Assembly (NCBI RefSeq): GCF_027859255.1
Contig: NZ_JAQHXR010000001.1
Span: 124,001 to 188,000, forward strand
Reading direction: 5' to 3'
From: Helicobacter ibis
Lineage (GTDB): Bacteria; Campylobacterota; Campylobacteria; Campylobacterales; Helicobacteraceae
DNA length: 64,000 nt
The translations under genes and the position numbers were made by a program. Shown here piece after piece: positions 26,530-35,529 of this stretch. Position 1 is the stretch's first letter, and every line of letters begins with the position of its first letter. The notes beneath the pieces were generated by a model. The model was not told the DNA's origin. It did no database searches and saw only the letters and a list, made by a program, of their open reading frames with translations.

Positions 26530-28803
26530 CATTTTATTCTTTAAATTCATATAATATGCTTGACCTACGCTAATACCGCCATCGTTGCATGGTATTTTTT
26601 TGTTTATATAGATATTTTTGTTTGTTTGCTGTATTAGATTTGTTAGTAGTTTATTTTGAAAACAACCACCGCTAATAGCTATACATTCATACTCATTTGC
26701 ATATAACTTTGAAATTTCATTAATGATATTTACAAGTGTGATATGGAATTTTTTTGCTATATCGTTTATAGATTCTTTGTTGTGTATGTCTTTTATTATT
26801 TCTAGTAATATTTCTTTTATTGAGATTGTTTGATTATTTATTTTAAAGCTATAACCATGCGTAATATTTGAAGTTTCTGCCAAACTTTCTAGTATCATTC
26901 CGCATTCACCTTCATAGCTTTGTTTGTCTACTGCATTACACAATATAGCTACCATATCAAAAAGTCTTCCAATGGAGTTGCATCGTGGCATTTTGCCACT
27001 TTTGTGTTGTTTGTAGAAAATATCTATTGCATTCTCTCCAAACTCATCTTTTAGGCTATCGATAAGTTTATGTTGAATCTGAAATACTTGATTTCCAAAT
27101 GCTAAAAACAATCCTTCAAGCCCCAATCTTCTAATGTCTTTAATGGCTTTTTCTCCACCTAATAAATAGAAGTTTTCAAAAAAGGCAATTCTTCTAAATT
27201 TTAGAGGTTGTTTGGGGTCATATAATAAGAATTCTCCACCCCATATATTGCCATCTAGTCCATATCCTGTGCCATCAAATATGATTCCTAGCGTTTTTTT
27301 ATTTATTTTGTTTTCTGCGATATTTGATAGTAAATGTGCGAAGTGATGTTGTATGGTGTGTAAGTTAGAGTTTTCTGTTACTAACTTTTTATTTGAATAC
27401 AAAGGGTGCATGTCGGCTATAAATTCATTTATATTTGCATTATATTGCTTTGTAAATAGTCTTATTGTCTCTTTGGCGTTATTTAGTGATTCTATGTTGT
27501 ATAGATCACCTAAATGTGGGCTTAGCATTGTTTTATTGTTGATATTTATGCAAAATGTATTTTTTTGTTCTGCTCCTAGTGCTATGAAGTTTTGTTCTTT
27601 ATTTAGTGTGTTTATTGTGTTATTAAACCCTCTAGCTCTCCTTAGAATCTGCATTTGATTGTTGATTGCTCTAACTAGGCTATCATCAATTGGATTTATT
27701 ATATCTCTATTATATGTTAGGGCATAGTCGCATACATGTTGTAATTTTTTATAAATATTTTTGAAATCTTTGATAATAGGCTCTCCACTTATATTAGCAC
27801 TTGTAAAGATTAGTGGAACTTGAATCTGACTACATAATAAATGATGTATTGGCGTGTAGGGAAGTATGATTCCTAGTTTATTTAAGTTTGGTGCTATTAG
27901 ATGTAGTGGTATATTATGTGATTTATTTATATCACACAATACTATTGGTGCTTGTGGAGATAGCAATAACTCTTCTTCTTGTTTGCTTATTTTTGCTAGA
28001 AGTTTTGCCATGCTTATGTCTTTACACATAATGGCAAATGGTTTTGTTGGTCTTTTTTTTCTTGCTCTTAGATTCTTTATTGCTTTATTGTTTGTTGCAT
28101 CACATACTAGAGTGTATCCACCAAGTCCTTTTAGGGCTATTATATGTCCATTATTTATTGCATTTATAGCATTTTGGAGTGGATTTATACTTTCTATATT
28201 TAGGCTTGAATCTAAATTGTTATAATCAAAAATTTCCGTAAAAATAAGCCTTGGACCACATTTTTTACAACAATTAATTTGAGAGTGGAATCTTCTGTTG
28301 TTTATATCATTGTATTCTTCTTTGCAATCATCACACATAGCAAATATATCCATAGCAGTATTATCTCTATCATATGGGAGTTCTTTTATTATGCTATATC
28401 TGCCACCACAATTTGTGCAACTCGTAAATGGATATAAATATCTTTTGTTTTGTTTGTCAAATAATTCTTCTTTGCAATCATCACACATTGCAATATCAGG
28501 TGCAATATCCGCTGTTTTTGTATCTTTGTTATCGCTTTTTTCTATTTGGAAGTTTTTATAGAGTGTATGAGACATTATAGTTTTGGTGTTTATACTCTCT
28601 ATTTGTGCGGCTTGTGGTGGGTTATTAAAAGAATCTAAAAAAGATTCTATATTTTCTTTACTGCCTTGTGCTAGTATATATACGCCTTTGTTGGTATTTT
28701 TTACAAACCCATTTATATTATTATTTATAGCACTTTTATATACAAATGGTCTAAAGCCAACGCCTTGAACTATGCCTACTATTAAAACTTCTAATGTTAT
28801 CAT
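26521..28803 (-). CDS. hypF: Carbamoyltransferase HypF
   Basis: HypF makes the cyanide ligands of the [NiFe] hydrogenase from carbamoyl phosphate, passing the carbamoyl group to HypE. All domains are present in the 760 aa: acylphosphatase (GIVQGVGFRPF at 10-20), two zinc fingers (C107, C110, C129, C132; C157, C160, then CC at 178-179 and C182), a YrdC-like domain (about 205-390), and a Kae1-like domain (HHFAHLLSNIAE, FDGTGYGLDGNIWGGEF, ISGGCFQNKLL). It stands alone here, away from hypBC. Confidence 0.97.
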   Translation of the reverse strand: MITLEVLIVGIVQGVGFRPFVYKSAINNNINGFVKNTNKGVYILAQGSKENIESFLDSFNNPPQAAQIESINTKTIMSHTLYKNFQIEKSDNKDTKTADIAPDIAMCDDCKEELFDKQNKRYLYPFTSCTNCGGRYSIIKELPYDRDNTAMDIFAMCDDCKEEYNDINNRRFHSQINCCKKCGPRLIFTEIFDYNNLDSSLNIESINPLQNAINAINNGHIIALKGLGGYTLVCDATNNKAIKNLRARKKRPTKPFAIMCKDISMAKLLAKISKQEEELLLSPQAPIVLCDINKSHNIPLHLIAPNLNKLGIILPYTPIHHLLCSQIQVPLIFTSANISGEPIIKDFKNIYKKLQHVCDYALTYNRDIINPIDDSLVRAINNQMQILRRARGFNNTINTLNKEQNFIALGAEQKNTFCININNKTMLSPHLGDLYNIESLNNAKETIRLFTKQYNANINEFIADMHPLYSNKKLVTENSNLHTIQHHFAHLLSNIAENKINKKTLGIIFDGTGYGLDGNIWGGEFLLYDPKQPLKFRRIAFFENFYLLGGEKAIKDIRRLGLEGLFLAFGNQVFQIQHKLIDSLKDEFGENAIDIFYKQHKSGKMPRCNSIGRLFDMVAILCNAVDKQSYEGECGMILESLAETSNITHGYSFKINNQTISIKEILLEIIKDIHNKESINDIAKKFHITLVNIINEISKLYANEYECIAISGGCFQNKLLTNLIQQTNKNIYINKKIPCNDGGISVGQAYYMNLKNKMNL

Positions 28804-28830
28804 TTAGGTATTTTAACATAAAGGAATATT

Positions 28831-29454
28831 GTGAAAAACCTACATGGAATATATGCTATTAGCGATGAGAAACTAACCCCATATGCAATAATTAAAGAGC
28901 AATTATTAAGTGCTTGCGATGATATTGTGTGCTTTCAGCTTAGAGATAAGAGTAGTGATGATTTATCTTTAGAATCGTGGTGTGTAGAGCTTGGCGATAT
29001 TTGTGCTAGTTTTGGTGTGAATTTTATTATAAATGATAGAGTTGAGTTGGCAATTAAGATGAAAAGTAATGGATTACATGTGGGGACTAAAGATAATGGA
29101 GAATTATATTCTTTAGATGAGCTAAAGTGCATTAGAGATAGGTTTCATGGAATCTTGGGTGTATCATGCTATGGAGATATAAACTTAGCTTTACAAGCAA
29201 AAAGCATAGGGGCTAATTATGTGGCATTTGGTGCATGTTTTAAATCTCAAACAAAGCAAAATGTACAACAAATAAATTTGGATATTTTTAATAAGATAGA
29301 AGGCATTAGCACATGTGCTATAGGTGGTATTTGTGCAAATAATGCAGGAATGTTAAAGAAAGCTTCCATGATAGCATCTATTAGTTATATTTGGAATGGA
29401 GATATTAAAGAAAATTTGCATAAATTGCGTAATTCTTGGGAAGAGAATGGTTGA
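28831..29454 (+). CDS. thiE: Thiamine phosphate synthase
   Basis: ThiE joins the thiazole and pyrimidine phosphates to form thiamine phosphate. The 207-aa TIM barrel shows the QLRDKSSDD, FIINDRVELAIKMKSNGLHVG, GACFKSQTKQN and CAIGGIC segments. The usual ASCHT-like motif reads SCYGD. A related TenI protein is the alternative. The start is GTG after AAGGAA, divergent from hypF with only 27 bases between, so both promoters must overlap or lie within coding DNA. Confidence 0.8.
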   Translation: MKNLHGIYAISDEKLTPYAIIKEQLLSACDDIVCFQLRDKSSDDLSLESWCVELGDICASFGVNFIINDRVELAIKMKSNGLHVGTKDNGELYSLDELKCIRDRFHGILGVSCYGDINLALQAKSIGANYVAFGACFKSQTKQNVQQINLDIFNKIEGISTCAIGGICANNAGMLKKASMIASISYIWNGDIKENLHKLRNSWEENG

Positions 29455-29467
29455 TTTTGCTTTATTG

Positions 29468-29473
29468 TATAAT
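29468..29473 (+). promoter_or_regulatory. Candidate -10 box for the NhaC-type antiporter gene
   Basis: TATAAT in the 55-base gap after thiE, about 37 bases before the ATG at 29510. No clear -35. Confidence 0.35.
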
Positions 29474-29509
29474 TTCAAACTTAATTACTAATGTTATAAA
29501 AGGTTTATA

Positions 29510-31015
29510 ATGTATGTTGATTCTGCTTTAAGTTTGGTTGTGCCTTTAGTGGTTATTTTATTGGTATTAATTACAAGACAAGTTGTTTTATCGTTATTTG
29601 TCGGTATTGTGTTGGCTGGATTTATGCTAAAAGATTCATTTTTTGAATCTTTAGAGTATGTTTATAGTTCCATTTCATCAGTGTTTTATAGTGATGGTGA
29701 AGTTTCAGTTTCGTCTTTGTATGTGTTTTTGTTTTTGGTTTTGCTTGGTATTTTGACACAAATTATGCAAAGCTCTGGTGGTATGAAAGCCTTTGTGATA
29801 TGGGCTAGAGAGAGGGTTAATAGCCCAAAGGGTTCGGAGTTTTTAGCCTTTATTGCTGGGATTGTTATTTTTATAGATGATTATTTTAATGCATTAACGG
29901 TTGGACAAATAGCAAGACCCCTAAATGACGCAAATCACTCGACAAGAGAGAGGTTAGCTTATATTATAGATTCAACTTCTGCACCTATTTGTATTTTAAT
30001 GCCAATTTCTAGTTGGGGTGCTTATATTTTAGGTATCACAAGCGGTCTTATTGAAGGAGAATCCGGTTTTAGTGTTTTGGTTTCTAGTATTTGGGGGAAT
30101 TATTATGCTTGGTTTGCTTTATTAGCTGTGTTTTTAACAATATATTGGCAGATTAATTTATCTGTTATGAGGAATAATCAAAATGTAGGAATCGATTCTG
30201 CAGATGAGCTAAAGTATAGCGATAGATGTGGGAATATATGGATGCTTATTATCCCTATTTTTTCTCTTATTGTGTTTGTTGGATTTTTTATATTTTTTAC
30301 TGGATATAAAGCTACAAATAGCCTAAATCCTATTGACATGCTATCAAGTGCAGAGACTGGTTTTTCTTTGTTTTTTGGTGGATTATGTGCATTGGTTATA
30401 TCAATTTTTGTATCTTATAAAAATATAGAATTAAAAGACTATTTTCATATTGTAAAAGATGGATTTATCTCAATGCTTCCTGCGATTTTAATATTGATTC
30501 TTGCATGGAGTATAGGACCTGTTATTAAAAATGATTTGCAAACTGGAGTTTATTTGGCAAATATTAGTAAAGATTATCTAGCAACAAGTCAATTATCAAT
30601 AGAGTTAATAGTGCCAGTTATTTTGTTTTTGATTTCTGGGTTTATTGCATTATGCACAGGGACTAGCTGGGGGACATTTGCTATTATGCTTCCTATTGGA
30701 GCTGCAATTGCTATACAAAACGATGTAAATATCACTCTTAGTATATCTGCTGTATTAGCTGGTGCTGTATATGGAGATCATGCATCACCAATATCAGATA
30801 CTACTATACTCTCTGCAACTGGTGCTGGCTGTTCTGTGCAAAGTCATTTTATAACACAATTGCCATATGCTACTACTACTGCCTTTGTTTCTGTGATCAG
30901 CTTTGGCGTAGCTGGGTATTTTAATTCATTACTTTTAGGTTATATTGTTGGAATTGTTGGAATTGTTGGAATCTTTTGGTTTTATAAAAGCTTCTTAAGT
31001 AAAGGACTAGCATGA
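29510..31015 (+). CDS. NhaC-family Na+/H+ antiporter
   Basis: The 501-aa inner membrane protein has about a dozen hydrophobic segments and the NhaC family features FIDDYFNALTVG, SAPICILMPISSWG, GTSWGTFAIMLPIG and GDHASPISDTT. It probably exchanges sodium for protons, or an amino-acid metabolite pair as in some NhaC relatives. Near the C-terminus a 9-base unit is repeated three times (GIV repeats). It overlaps the next gene by 4 bases. Confidence 0.9.
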   Translation: MYVDSALSLVVPLVVILLVLITRQVVLSLFVGIVLAGFMLKDSFFESLEYVYSSISSVFYSDGEVSVSSLYVFLFLVLLGILTQIMQSSGGMKAFVIWARERVNSPKGSEFLAFIAGIVIFIDDYFNALTVGQIARPLNDANHSTRERLAYIIDSTSAPICILMPISSWGAYILGITSGLIEGESGFSVLVSSIWGNYYAWFALLAVFLTIYWQINLSVMRNNQNVGIDSADELKYSDRCGNIWMLIIPIFSLIVFVGFFIFFTGYKATNSLNPIDMLSSAETGFSLFFGGLCALVISIFVSYKNIELKDYFHIVKDGFISMLPAILILILAWSIGPVIKNDLQTGVYLANISKDYLATSQLSIELIVPVILFLISGFIALCTGTSWGTFAIMLPIGAAIAIQNDVNITLSISAVLAGAVYGDHASPISDTTILSATGAGCSVQSHFITQLPYATTTAFVSVISFGVAGYFNSLLLGYIVGIVGIVGIFWFYKSFLSKGLA

Positions 31016-31305
31016 ATTTATTTGTGATTTTAATTACATATACTAGTAGTTTAGATGAAATAAATGAGATTCTACCAACTCATAGAGAATATCTAAAGAA
31101 GCATTATGAAAGAGGGATTTTATTGGCAAGTGGTCCTAGAAAACCAAAAGTTGGTGGGATTATAATAGGTAAATTCCAAAGTAAAGATGATGCTTTGGAA
31201 TTTGTTAGCAAAGATCCATACAATCTAGCAAAAATTGCAAGTTATGAAATACTAGAATTTAATGCCGTATTGCATTCTAGTATTTTAGATGATTTTTTAG
31301 GTTAA
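31012..31305 (+). CDS. YciI family protein
   Basis: This 97-aa protein has the YCII-domain layout: an N-terminal strand LFVILITYTS, the HREYLKKHYERGILLASGP segment, and GKFQSKDDALEFVSKDP. Members are dimeric ferredoxin-like folds of uncertain enzymatic role. It overlaps the antiporter gene by 4 bases and is convergent with a small lipoprotein gene, with which it shares its last bases. Confidence 0.85.
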   Translation: MNLFVILITYTSSLDEINEILPTHREYLKKHYERGILLASGPRKPKVGGIIIGKFQSKDDALEFVSKDPYNLAKIASYEILEFNAVLHSSILDDFLG

Positions 31306-31589
31306 TATCCAATTCCTCTTTCTATTTTGGAGGCTTGTTCAAATAGATCTTCTTCTAAATAGTGCCATTCTAGTTCAGCAGGTATAGAAGTGTCATATAC
31401 TTGCCCTCTTGGCTTTTTGTTTATTCCATTTTTGCTTATACCATCTATTTTGCCGTTATTTAAAAAATAATATGTAGCACCAGCACCAAGACCAGCACCA
31501 AGCAAAAATGCATCTGTCTTTGGTGATATACATCCACTAAGGCTAATAGCTATGATTGTTGATAGTATAATCTTGCATGTGTTATTCAT
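31302..31589 (-). CDS. Small predicted lipoprotein
   Basis: From ATG 31589 (AAGGAAG upstream) this 95-aa protein has a signal peptide ending in the lipobox LSGC, then a Gly/Ala-rich stretch (FLLGAGLGAGATYYFL) that could form a glycine-zipper-like membrane helix, and a charged C-terminal part. No function is recognised. The open frame extends upstream to 31631 but the lipoprotein signal fixes the start. It overlaps the YciI gene by 4 bases, tail to tail. Confidence 0.8.
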   Translation of the reverse strand: MNNTCKIILSTIIAISLSGCISPKTDAFLLGAGLGAGATYYFLNNGKIDGISKNGINKKPRGQVYDTSIPAELEWHYLEEDLFEQASKIERGIGY

Positions 31590-31696
31590 ATAACTTCCTT
31601 GTTTATTAATTTTAAGGCTTAAAAAGCACAATTTATTCCAAAATTAGATAAAATCACTAAATTTTAATTTTCAACAATGCAAAAAGGCATATTATC

Positions 31697-32122
31697 GTGT
31701 TTGGAATGGGATTTTTTGAGATTTTAATGGTGGCTGTTATTGCTATTATATTTTTAGGTCCAGAAAAGCTACCAAAAGCTTTAGTAGATGTTGCAAAATT
31801 TATAAAAGCAGCAAAAAAAACAATGGACGAAGCAAAAGATAGCTTAGATAGAGAAGTGAATTTAAGTAAGATAAAAGAGGAAGCCCTAGCTTATAAAAAT
31901 AGCATAACACAAGGTTTAAGTGATGTAAAAAATAACATTACAAAGGATATTTCTTTTGATAGTTTAGAATTAGATGATATAAGAGAGGAAGTTCCGGTAA
32001 AAACGCAACACACACATAGTGCAAAAGATAATAGCATAGCAGTAAAACCAGATTCAAATAAAACAACACTAACTTTTAAAAACAATGAGAAAAATGAAAA
32101 ATCGGAGATAGGGAATGCTTGA
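31697..32122 (+). CDS. tatB: Sec-independent protein translocase protein TatB
   Basis: TatB (141 aa) receives folded twin-arginine substrates with TatC. GTG-started MFGMGFFEILMVAVIAIIFLGPEKLPKAL (quoted in part) gives the short membrane helix, FxGP hinge and amphipathic helix; a charged tail follows. It overlaps tatC by 8 bases. TatA is not in the window. The Rieske protein encoded at 23.9 kb is a likely substrate. Confidence 0.93.
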   Translation: MFGMGFFEILMVAVIAIIFLGPEKLPKALVDVAKFIKAAKKTMDEAKDSLDREVNLSKIKEEALAYKNSITQGLSDVKNNITKDISFDSLELDDIREEVPVKTQHTHSAKDNSIAVKPDSNKTTLTFKNNEKNEKSEIGNA

Positions 32123-32855
32123 GGATTTAAAGCCACATATACATGATTTGCGAAAATGCCTAATTAATATAACAATAGCATTGCTTGTTGCTTGTTGTGT
32201 TTGTTTTTACTTTTGGGAAATTATTTTAAATTGGATGGTAGCCCCACTTAGTGCAGCATTGCCAAAGGGGCAAGAGAGTGTGATTTTTACTCAAGTTGGA
32301 GAGGCATTTTTTACAGCTATTAAAGTAGCATTTTTTGGTGGGTTTATAGTCTCTTTACCTGTGATTTTTTGGCAACTTTGGAGCTTTGTAGCACCGGGAT
32401 TATACGATAATGAGAAGAGATTTGTAGTTCCATTTGTTATATTTGGGACATTCTTTTTTGTAAGTGGTTGTGCATTTGCTTATTATGTGGCTTTTCCAAT
32501 AGGGTTTTCGTATTTAATAAATTTTGGTAGTCAACTTTTTACTGCTTTGCCTAGTATTGGGGATTATGTTAGTTTTTTTGCAAAGCTAATGGTAGGATTT
32601 GGTATCTCATTTGAATTGCCTGTTATTACATTTTTCTTAGCAAAAATAGGGCTTGTTACTGATAAAACGCTAAGAGAATATTTTAAATATGCAATTGTGT
32701 TTATTTTTGTCTTAGCAGCGATTCTTACGCCACCTGATGTTCTGTCTCAATTTTTAATGGCAATACCTCTTACTTTATTATATGGATTATCTATTTTTAT
32801 TGCTAAAGTTGTTAATCCTTACAAAGAGGAAAAAGAAGAATTAGAAGATGAATGA
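32115..32855 (+). CDS. tatC: Sec-independent protein translocase protein TatC
   Basis: TatC (246 aa) has six membrane helices and recognises the twin-arginine signal. The conserved N-terminal HIHDLRKCLI and the FWQLWSFVAPGLYDNEKRFV first periplasmic loop are clear. It overlaps tatB upstream and queA downstream by 8 bases each. Confidence 0.97.
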   Translation: MLEDLKPHIHDLRKCLINITIALLVACCVCFYFWEIILNWMVAPLSAALPKGQESVIFTQVGEAFFTAIKVAFFGGFIVSLPVIFWQLWSFVAPGLYDNEKRFVVPFVIFGTFFFVSGCAFAYYVAFPIGFSYLINFGSQLFTALPSIGDYVSFFAKLMVGFGISFELPVITFFLAKIGLVTDKTLREYFKYAIVFIFVLAAILTPPDVLSQFLMAIPLTLLYGLSIFIAKVVNPYKEEKEELEDE

Positions 32856-33888
32856 TTTATTGCTATCAAGCTATGATTATAACTTACCACAAGAGTTAAT
32901 AGCGCATAGCCCAATAGAGCCAAAGGAAAATGCTAAATTACTTGTTTACAATAGAAAAGATAAGTCAATTACACATACTACTTTTGCGTCATTTATTGAT
33001 TTTGTGCCTAAAGATTCTACTTTGATATTTAATGATACAAAGGTGATAAAAGCTCGAATCTATGGAAATAAAATACATAAAGATTCTGCAAATGGTGCAA
33101 AAATTGAAGCTTTGTTCCATAGGGCTATTAGCGAGAGCGTATTTTTATTGCAATTTAGAGGTAGGCTTAAAGTTGGTAGTATTGTCAAGTTTGATAATGG
33201 AGTGTTTGCAAAGATTCTAAAAGATTGCGGAGGAGGATTTAAAGAAGCTTCTTTTAGTAGGGATTATAATTTTTTATCTTGTATGAATGAAGGTGAGTTT
33301 TTAGAGTTTTTAGAATATTGTGGCGTAGTGCCACTTCCGCCTTATATTAAGTCAGATTCTAATAATAAAGAAGTCGAATATAACTCGATATTTGCTAGAA
33401 ATCTTGGTGCTATTGCAGCTCCTACTGCTTCATTGCATTTTAGTAAAGAATCTTTTGCAACATTGCAAAATATTTTCAAACATGCTTTTGTTACGCTTCA
33501 TGTCGGGGCTGGGACTTATCTTGGTGTTTGTAGTGAGAATATTTTAGAGCATAAAATGCATAAAGAAAGATTCTTTATCCCACAAAAGACTATAGATATT
33601 TTAAAAGATTCAAAGCATATAACAACAATAGGGACGACAGCTACTAGGGTTGTTGAATCTTATTTTAGAGATGGTATTACAAGTGGAGAGTGTGATTTAT
33701 TTTTGAATCCAAAAAATAAACCAATAAAGACAAATGCTATTCTTACAAATTTTCACCTACCTAAGACAACTTTGCTTATGCTTGTCTCTAGTTTTGTAGG
33801 ACTTAGTGAGCTAAAAAGAATCTATAAAGAAGCAATAGACAATAAATATAGATTCTATTCTTATGGTGATGGAATGCTTGTGCTATGA
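32848..33888 (+). CDS. queA: S-adenosylmethionine:tRNA ribosyltransferase-isomerase
   Basis: QueA (346 aa) transfers and isomerises the ribosyl group of SAM onto preQ1 in tRNA to make epoxyqueuosine. The segments YDYNLPQELIAHSPIEP, LIFNDTKVIKARI, TASLHFS, LHVGAGTYLGV and TNFHLPKTTLLMLVSSF are all present. Overlaps tatC by 8 bases and rsmG by 4 bases. Confidence 0.97.
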   Translation: MNDLLLSSYDYNLPQELIAHSPIEPKENAKLLVYNRKDKSITHTTFASFIDFVPKDSTLIFNDTKVIKARIYGNKIHKDSANGAKIEALFHRAISESVFLLQFRGRLKVGSIVKFDNGVFAKILKDCGGGFKEASFSRDYNFLSCMNEGEFLEFLEYCGVVPLPPYIKSDSNNKEVEYNSIFARNLGAIAAPTASLHFSKESFATLQNIFKHAFVTLHVGAGTYLGVCSENILEHKMHKERFFIPQKTIDILKDSKHITTIGTTATRVVESYFRDGITSGECDLFLNPKNKPIKTNAILTNFHLPKTTLLMLVSSFVGLSELKRIYKEAIDNKYRFYSYGDGMLVL

Positions 33889-34457
33889 ATATGGAAAAAT
33901 ATATACAAATACTTCAAAAATGGAATAAAATCCATAGTTTAAGCGGCGCAAACAGCAAAGAAAGGATTGAAAAAAATATTCAATATTCTCTATATCCACT
34001 AACGCTAGATTCTTTAAAGATAAAAGATAAAACATGCATTTTGGATATAGGAAGTGGTAATGGATTCCCAGCAGTCCCACTTGGAATCTCTCTTAATATA
34101 ACTACTATTTTGTGCGAACCAAATGTAAAAAAGGCTGCATTTTTGCAGAATCTAAAAGCAGAGTTGGAGTTGGATAATTTTTATATTTTTAGGAAAAAAG
34201 TTGAAGAACTTTCATTAAGTGAGATTGTTGCACAAACCAATAAAGAGCCTGATTTGATAACTTCAAGGGCGACATTTGAGGTTAAAGAACTATTAAATAA
34301 ATGTATTCATTTGTTAAATAGAGATTCTTTATTATTGCTTTTTAAAGGTTCTAGTGTGCAAGATGAGCTATCTAAAATTAAGCTAAAATACGAAATTTTT
34401 AATAATGGGTTATTAAATTATATTGCAATTAAAGGTGCAGAATGCAGTGGCTTGTAG
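33885..34457 (+). CDS. rsmG: 16S rRNA (guanine527-N7)-methyltransferase RsmG
   Basis: RsmG (190 aa, formerly GidB) methylates G527 of 16S rRNA. The SAM motif ILDIGSGNGFPAVPL and the LITSRATFEVKELL segment are typical. In other bacteria its loss gives low-level streptomycin resistance; the gene here looks intact. It overlaps the next gene by 16 bases. Confidence 0.95.
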   Translation: MNMEKYIQILQKWNKIHSLSGANSKERIEKNIQYSLYPLTLDSLKIKDKTCILDIGSGNGFPAVPLGISLNITTILCEPNVKKAAFLQNLKAELELDNFYIFRKKVEELSLSEIVAQTNKEPDLITSRATFEVKELLNKCIHLLNRDSLLLLFKGSSVQDELSKIKLKYEIFNNGLLNYIAIKGAECSGL

Positions 34458-34663
34458 TTATTTTATTAATTGTTGGTGTGTATTATTTTTTTATTAGAAA
34501 AAGTAGCACAAATAAAATTTTCACAAAAACAAAAGAAAATAAAAAAAATATAGAAGAGATGTGCTTTGAATGCAAGAGATGTGGGACATTTGTCTCATCA
34601 AGCGAATCTATAATCAAAGATGGCGAATATTATTGCTCTAAAGAATGTGCGAATTTAAAATAA
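34442..34663 (+). CDS. PP0621-type small membrane protein with Cys motifs
   Basis: The 73-aa protein has an N-terminal membrane helix (about residues 2-17), a basic linker, then two Cys pairs (CFECKRCG and YYCSKEC) that probably form a zinc-ribbon-like site. The C-terminal pattern resembles the PP0621 family, of unknown function. It starts inside rsmG. I recall a similar small gene after gidB in H. pylori. Confidence 0.8.
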   Translation: MQWLVVILLIVGVYYFFIRKSSTNKIFTKTKENKKNIEEMCFECKRCGTFVSSSESIIKDGEYYCSKECANLK

Positions 34664-34672
34664 AGAGGCTTT

Positions 34673-35032
34673 ATGATAATTTTAAATCATAGTTTAATTT
34701 CACCTATAAAAATAATCTATATTGATTCTACAAATGATATATCAAGCACGATTCCAAGTGATTTTTTGATTGTAAGGAATCTTGAAATTGCAAAATTTTG
34801 TAGTGAAAATAATGTCCCTTATTCAAGTGAAGTATCAACCATTTTAGAATCTTTATTATTGGTTAATTTGGGGGCTAAGTTTTTAATATGTGATTCTTTG
34901 GAGTTTGCTATTGAGTTGCAAAAATTAGCTGAATCTTATTTGTTTGATTGCAAGGTGTTATTAAAGATACAAAATGAAAATGAAATAGAGCATATAGCAA
35001 GGCATGGAATTGATGGGGTGATTTTTAGCTAA
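34673..35032 (+). CDS. Conserved protein of unknown function
   Basis: This 119-aa protein has no signal peptide or membrane segment. Alternating hydrophobic strands and helices, ending in a HGIDGVIFS strand, suggest half of a TIM-barrel-like fold, but I cannot assign it. It lies 9 bases after the PP0621-like gene and is followed by a strong terminator, so it closes the tat-queA-rsmG unit. Confidence 0.7.
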   Translation: MIILNHSLISPIKIIYIDSTNDISSTIPSDFLIVRNLEIAKFCSENNVPYSSEVSTILESLLLVNLGAKFLICDSLEFAIELQKLAESYLFDCKVLLKIQNENEIEHIARHGIDGVIFS

Positions 35033-35054
35033 AGAAGCTTACATGCTTCTTTTT
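35031..35054. terminator. Bidirectional terminator between the tat-rsmG unit and the HIT gene
   Basis: AAAGAAGC (35031-35038) pairs with GCTTCTTT (35045-35052) around TTACAT, with a T run to 35054 on the plus strand and an A/T-rich flank on the minus strand. The stop codons of both convergent genes lie at the stem. Confidence 0.7.
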
Positions 35055-35419
35055 GCTTCTTCTAATCTTTCTTTTTCAGAGATATTTGGTGCTAGACTAT
35101 CCCATTTTAGTTTTGCACCACCTAGTATATGAAAATGTAAATATGGTATTTCTTGCCCACCATCTAAACCTATGTTGCTTATTATTCTATATCCTGTTTT
35201 ATCAAGTCCTAATATTTTTGCTACTTCTTGTATGAAAGGTGTTGCAAGAGACATTGTATTGCTATCTACTTCTTGGAAGTCTTTTGCGAATTTTTTTGGT
35301 ATGACTAAGACATGTATTGGTGCTTTTGGAGAAATATCGTGAAATGCTAGAAAATTACTATCTTCATGGACTTTGTTACATGGTAAGTCACCATTTATTA
35401 TCTTTTCAAAAACAGTCAT
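35039..35419 (-). CDS. HIT family protein with an altered histidine triad
   Basis: This 126-aa protein is a HinT-type member of the histidine triad family (nucleoside phosphoramidase or AMP-lysyl hydrolase in relatives). FEKIINGDLPCNKV, FHDISPKAPIHVLVIPKKF and the GGQEIPYLHFHILGG region are typical. The triad H-x-H-x-H reads Y-L-H-F-H: the first His is Tyr (codon TAT), while the central nucleophile His and the third are kept. It sits upstream of and divergent from pheS. Confidence 0.93.
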   Translation of the reverse strand: MTVFEKIINGDLPCNKVHEDSNFLAFHDISPKAPIHVLVIPKKFAKDFQEVDSNTMSLATPFIQEVAKILGLDKTGYRIISNIGLDGGQEIPYLHFHILGGAKLKWDSLAPNISEKERLEEAKRSM

Positions 35420-35529
35420 TTCAAATCCTTAAATTTTAATATTTTTGCATTTTACACTTATTTATTAAGTAAAGTAAATATTTTTTTTATTACAATCCTA
35501 AAAAAGATTCTAAATATTAGGGATATATT

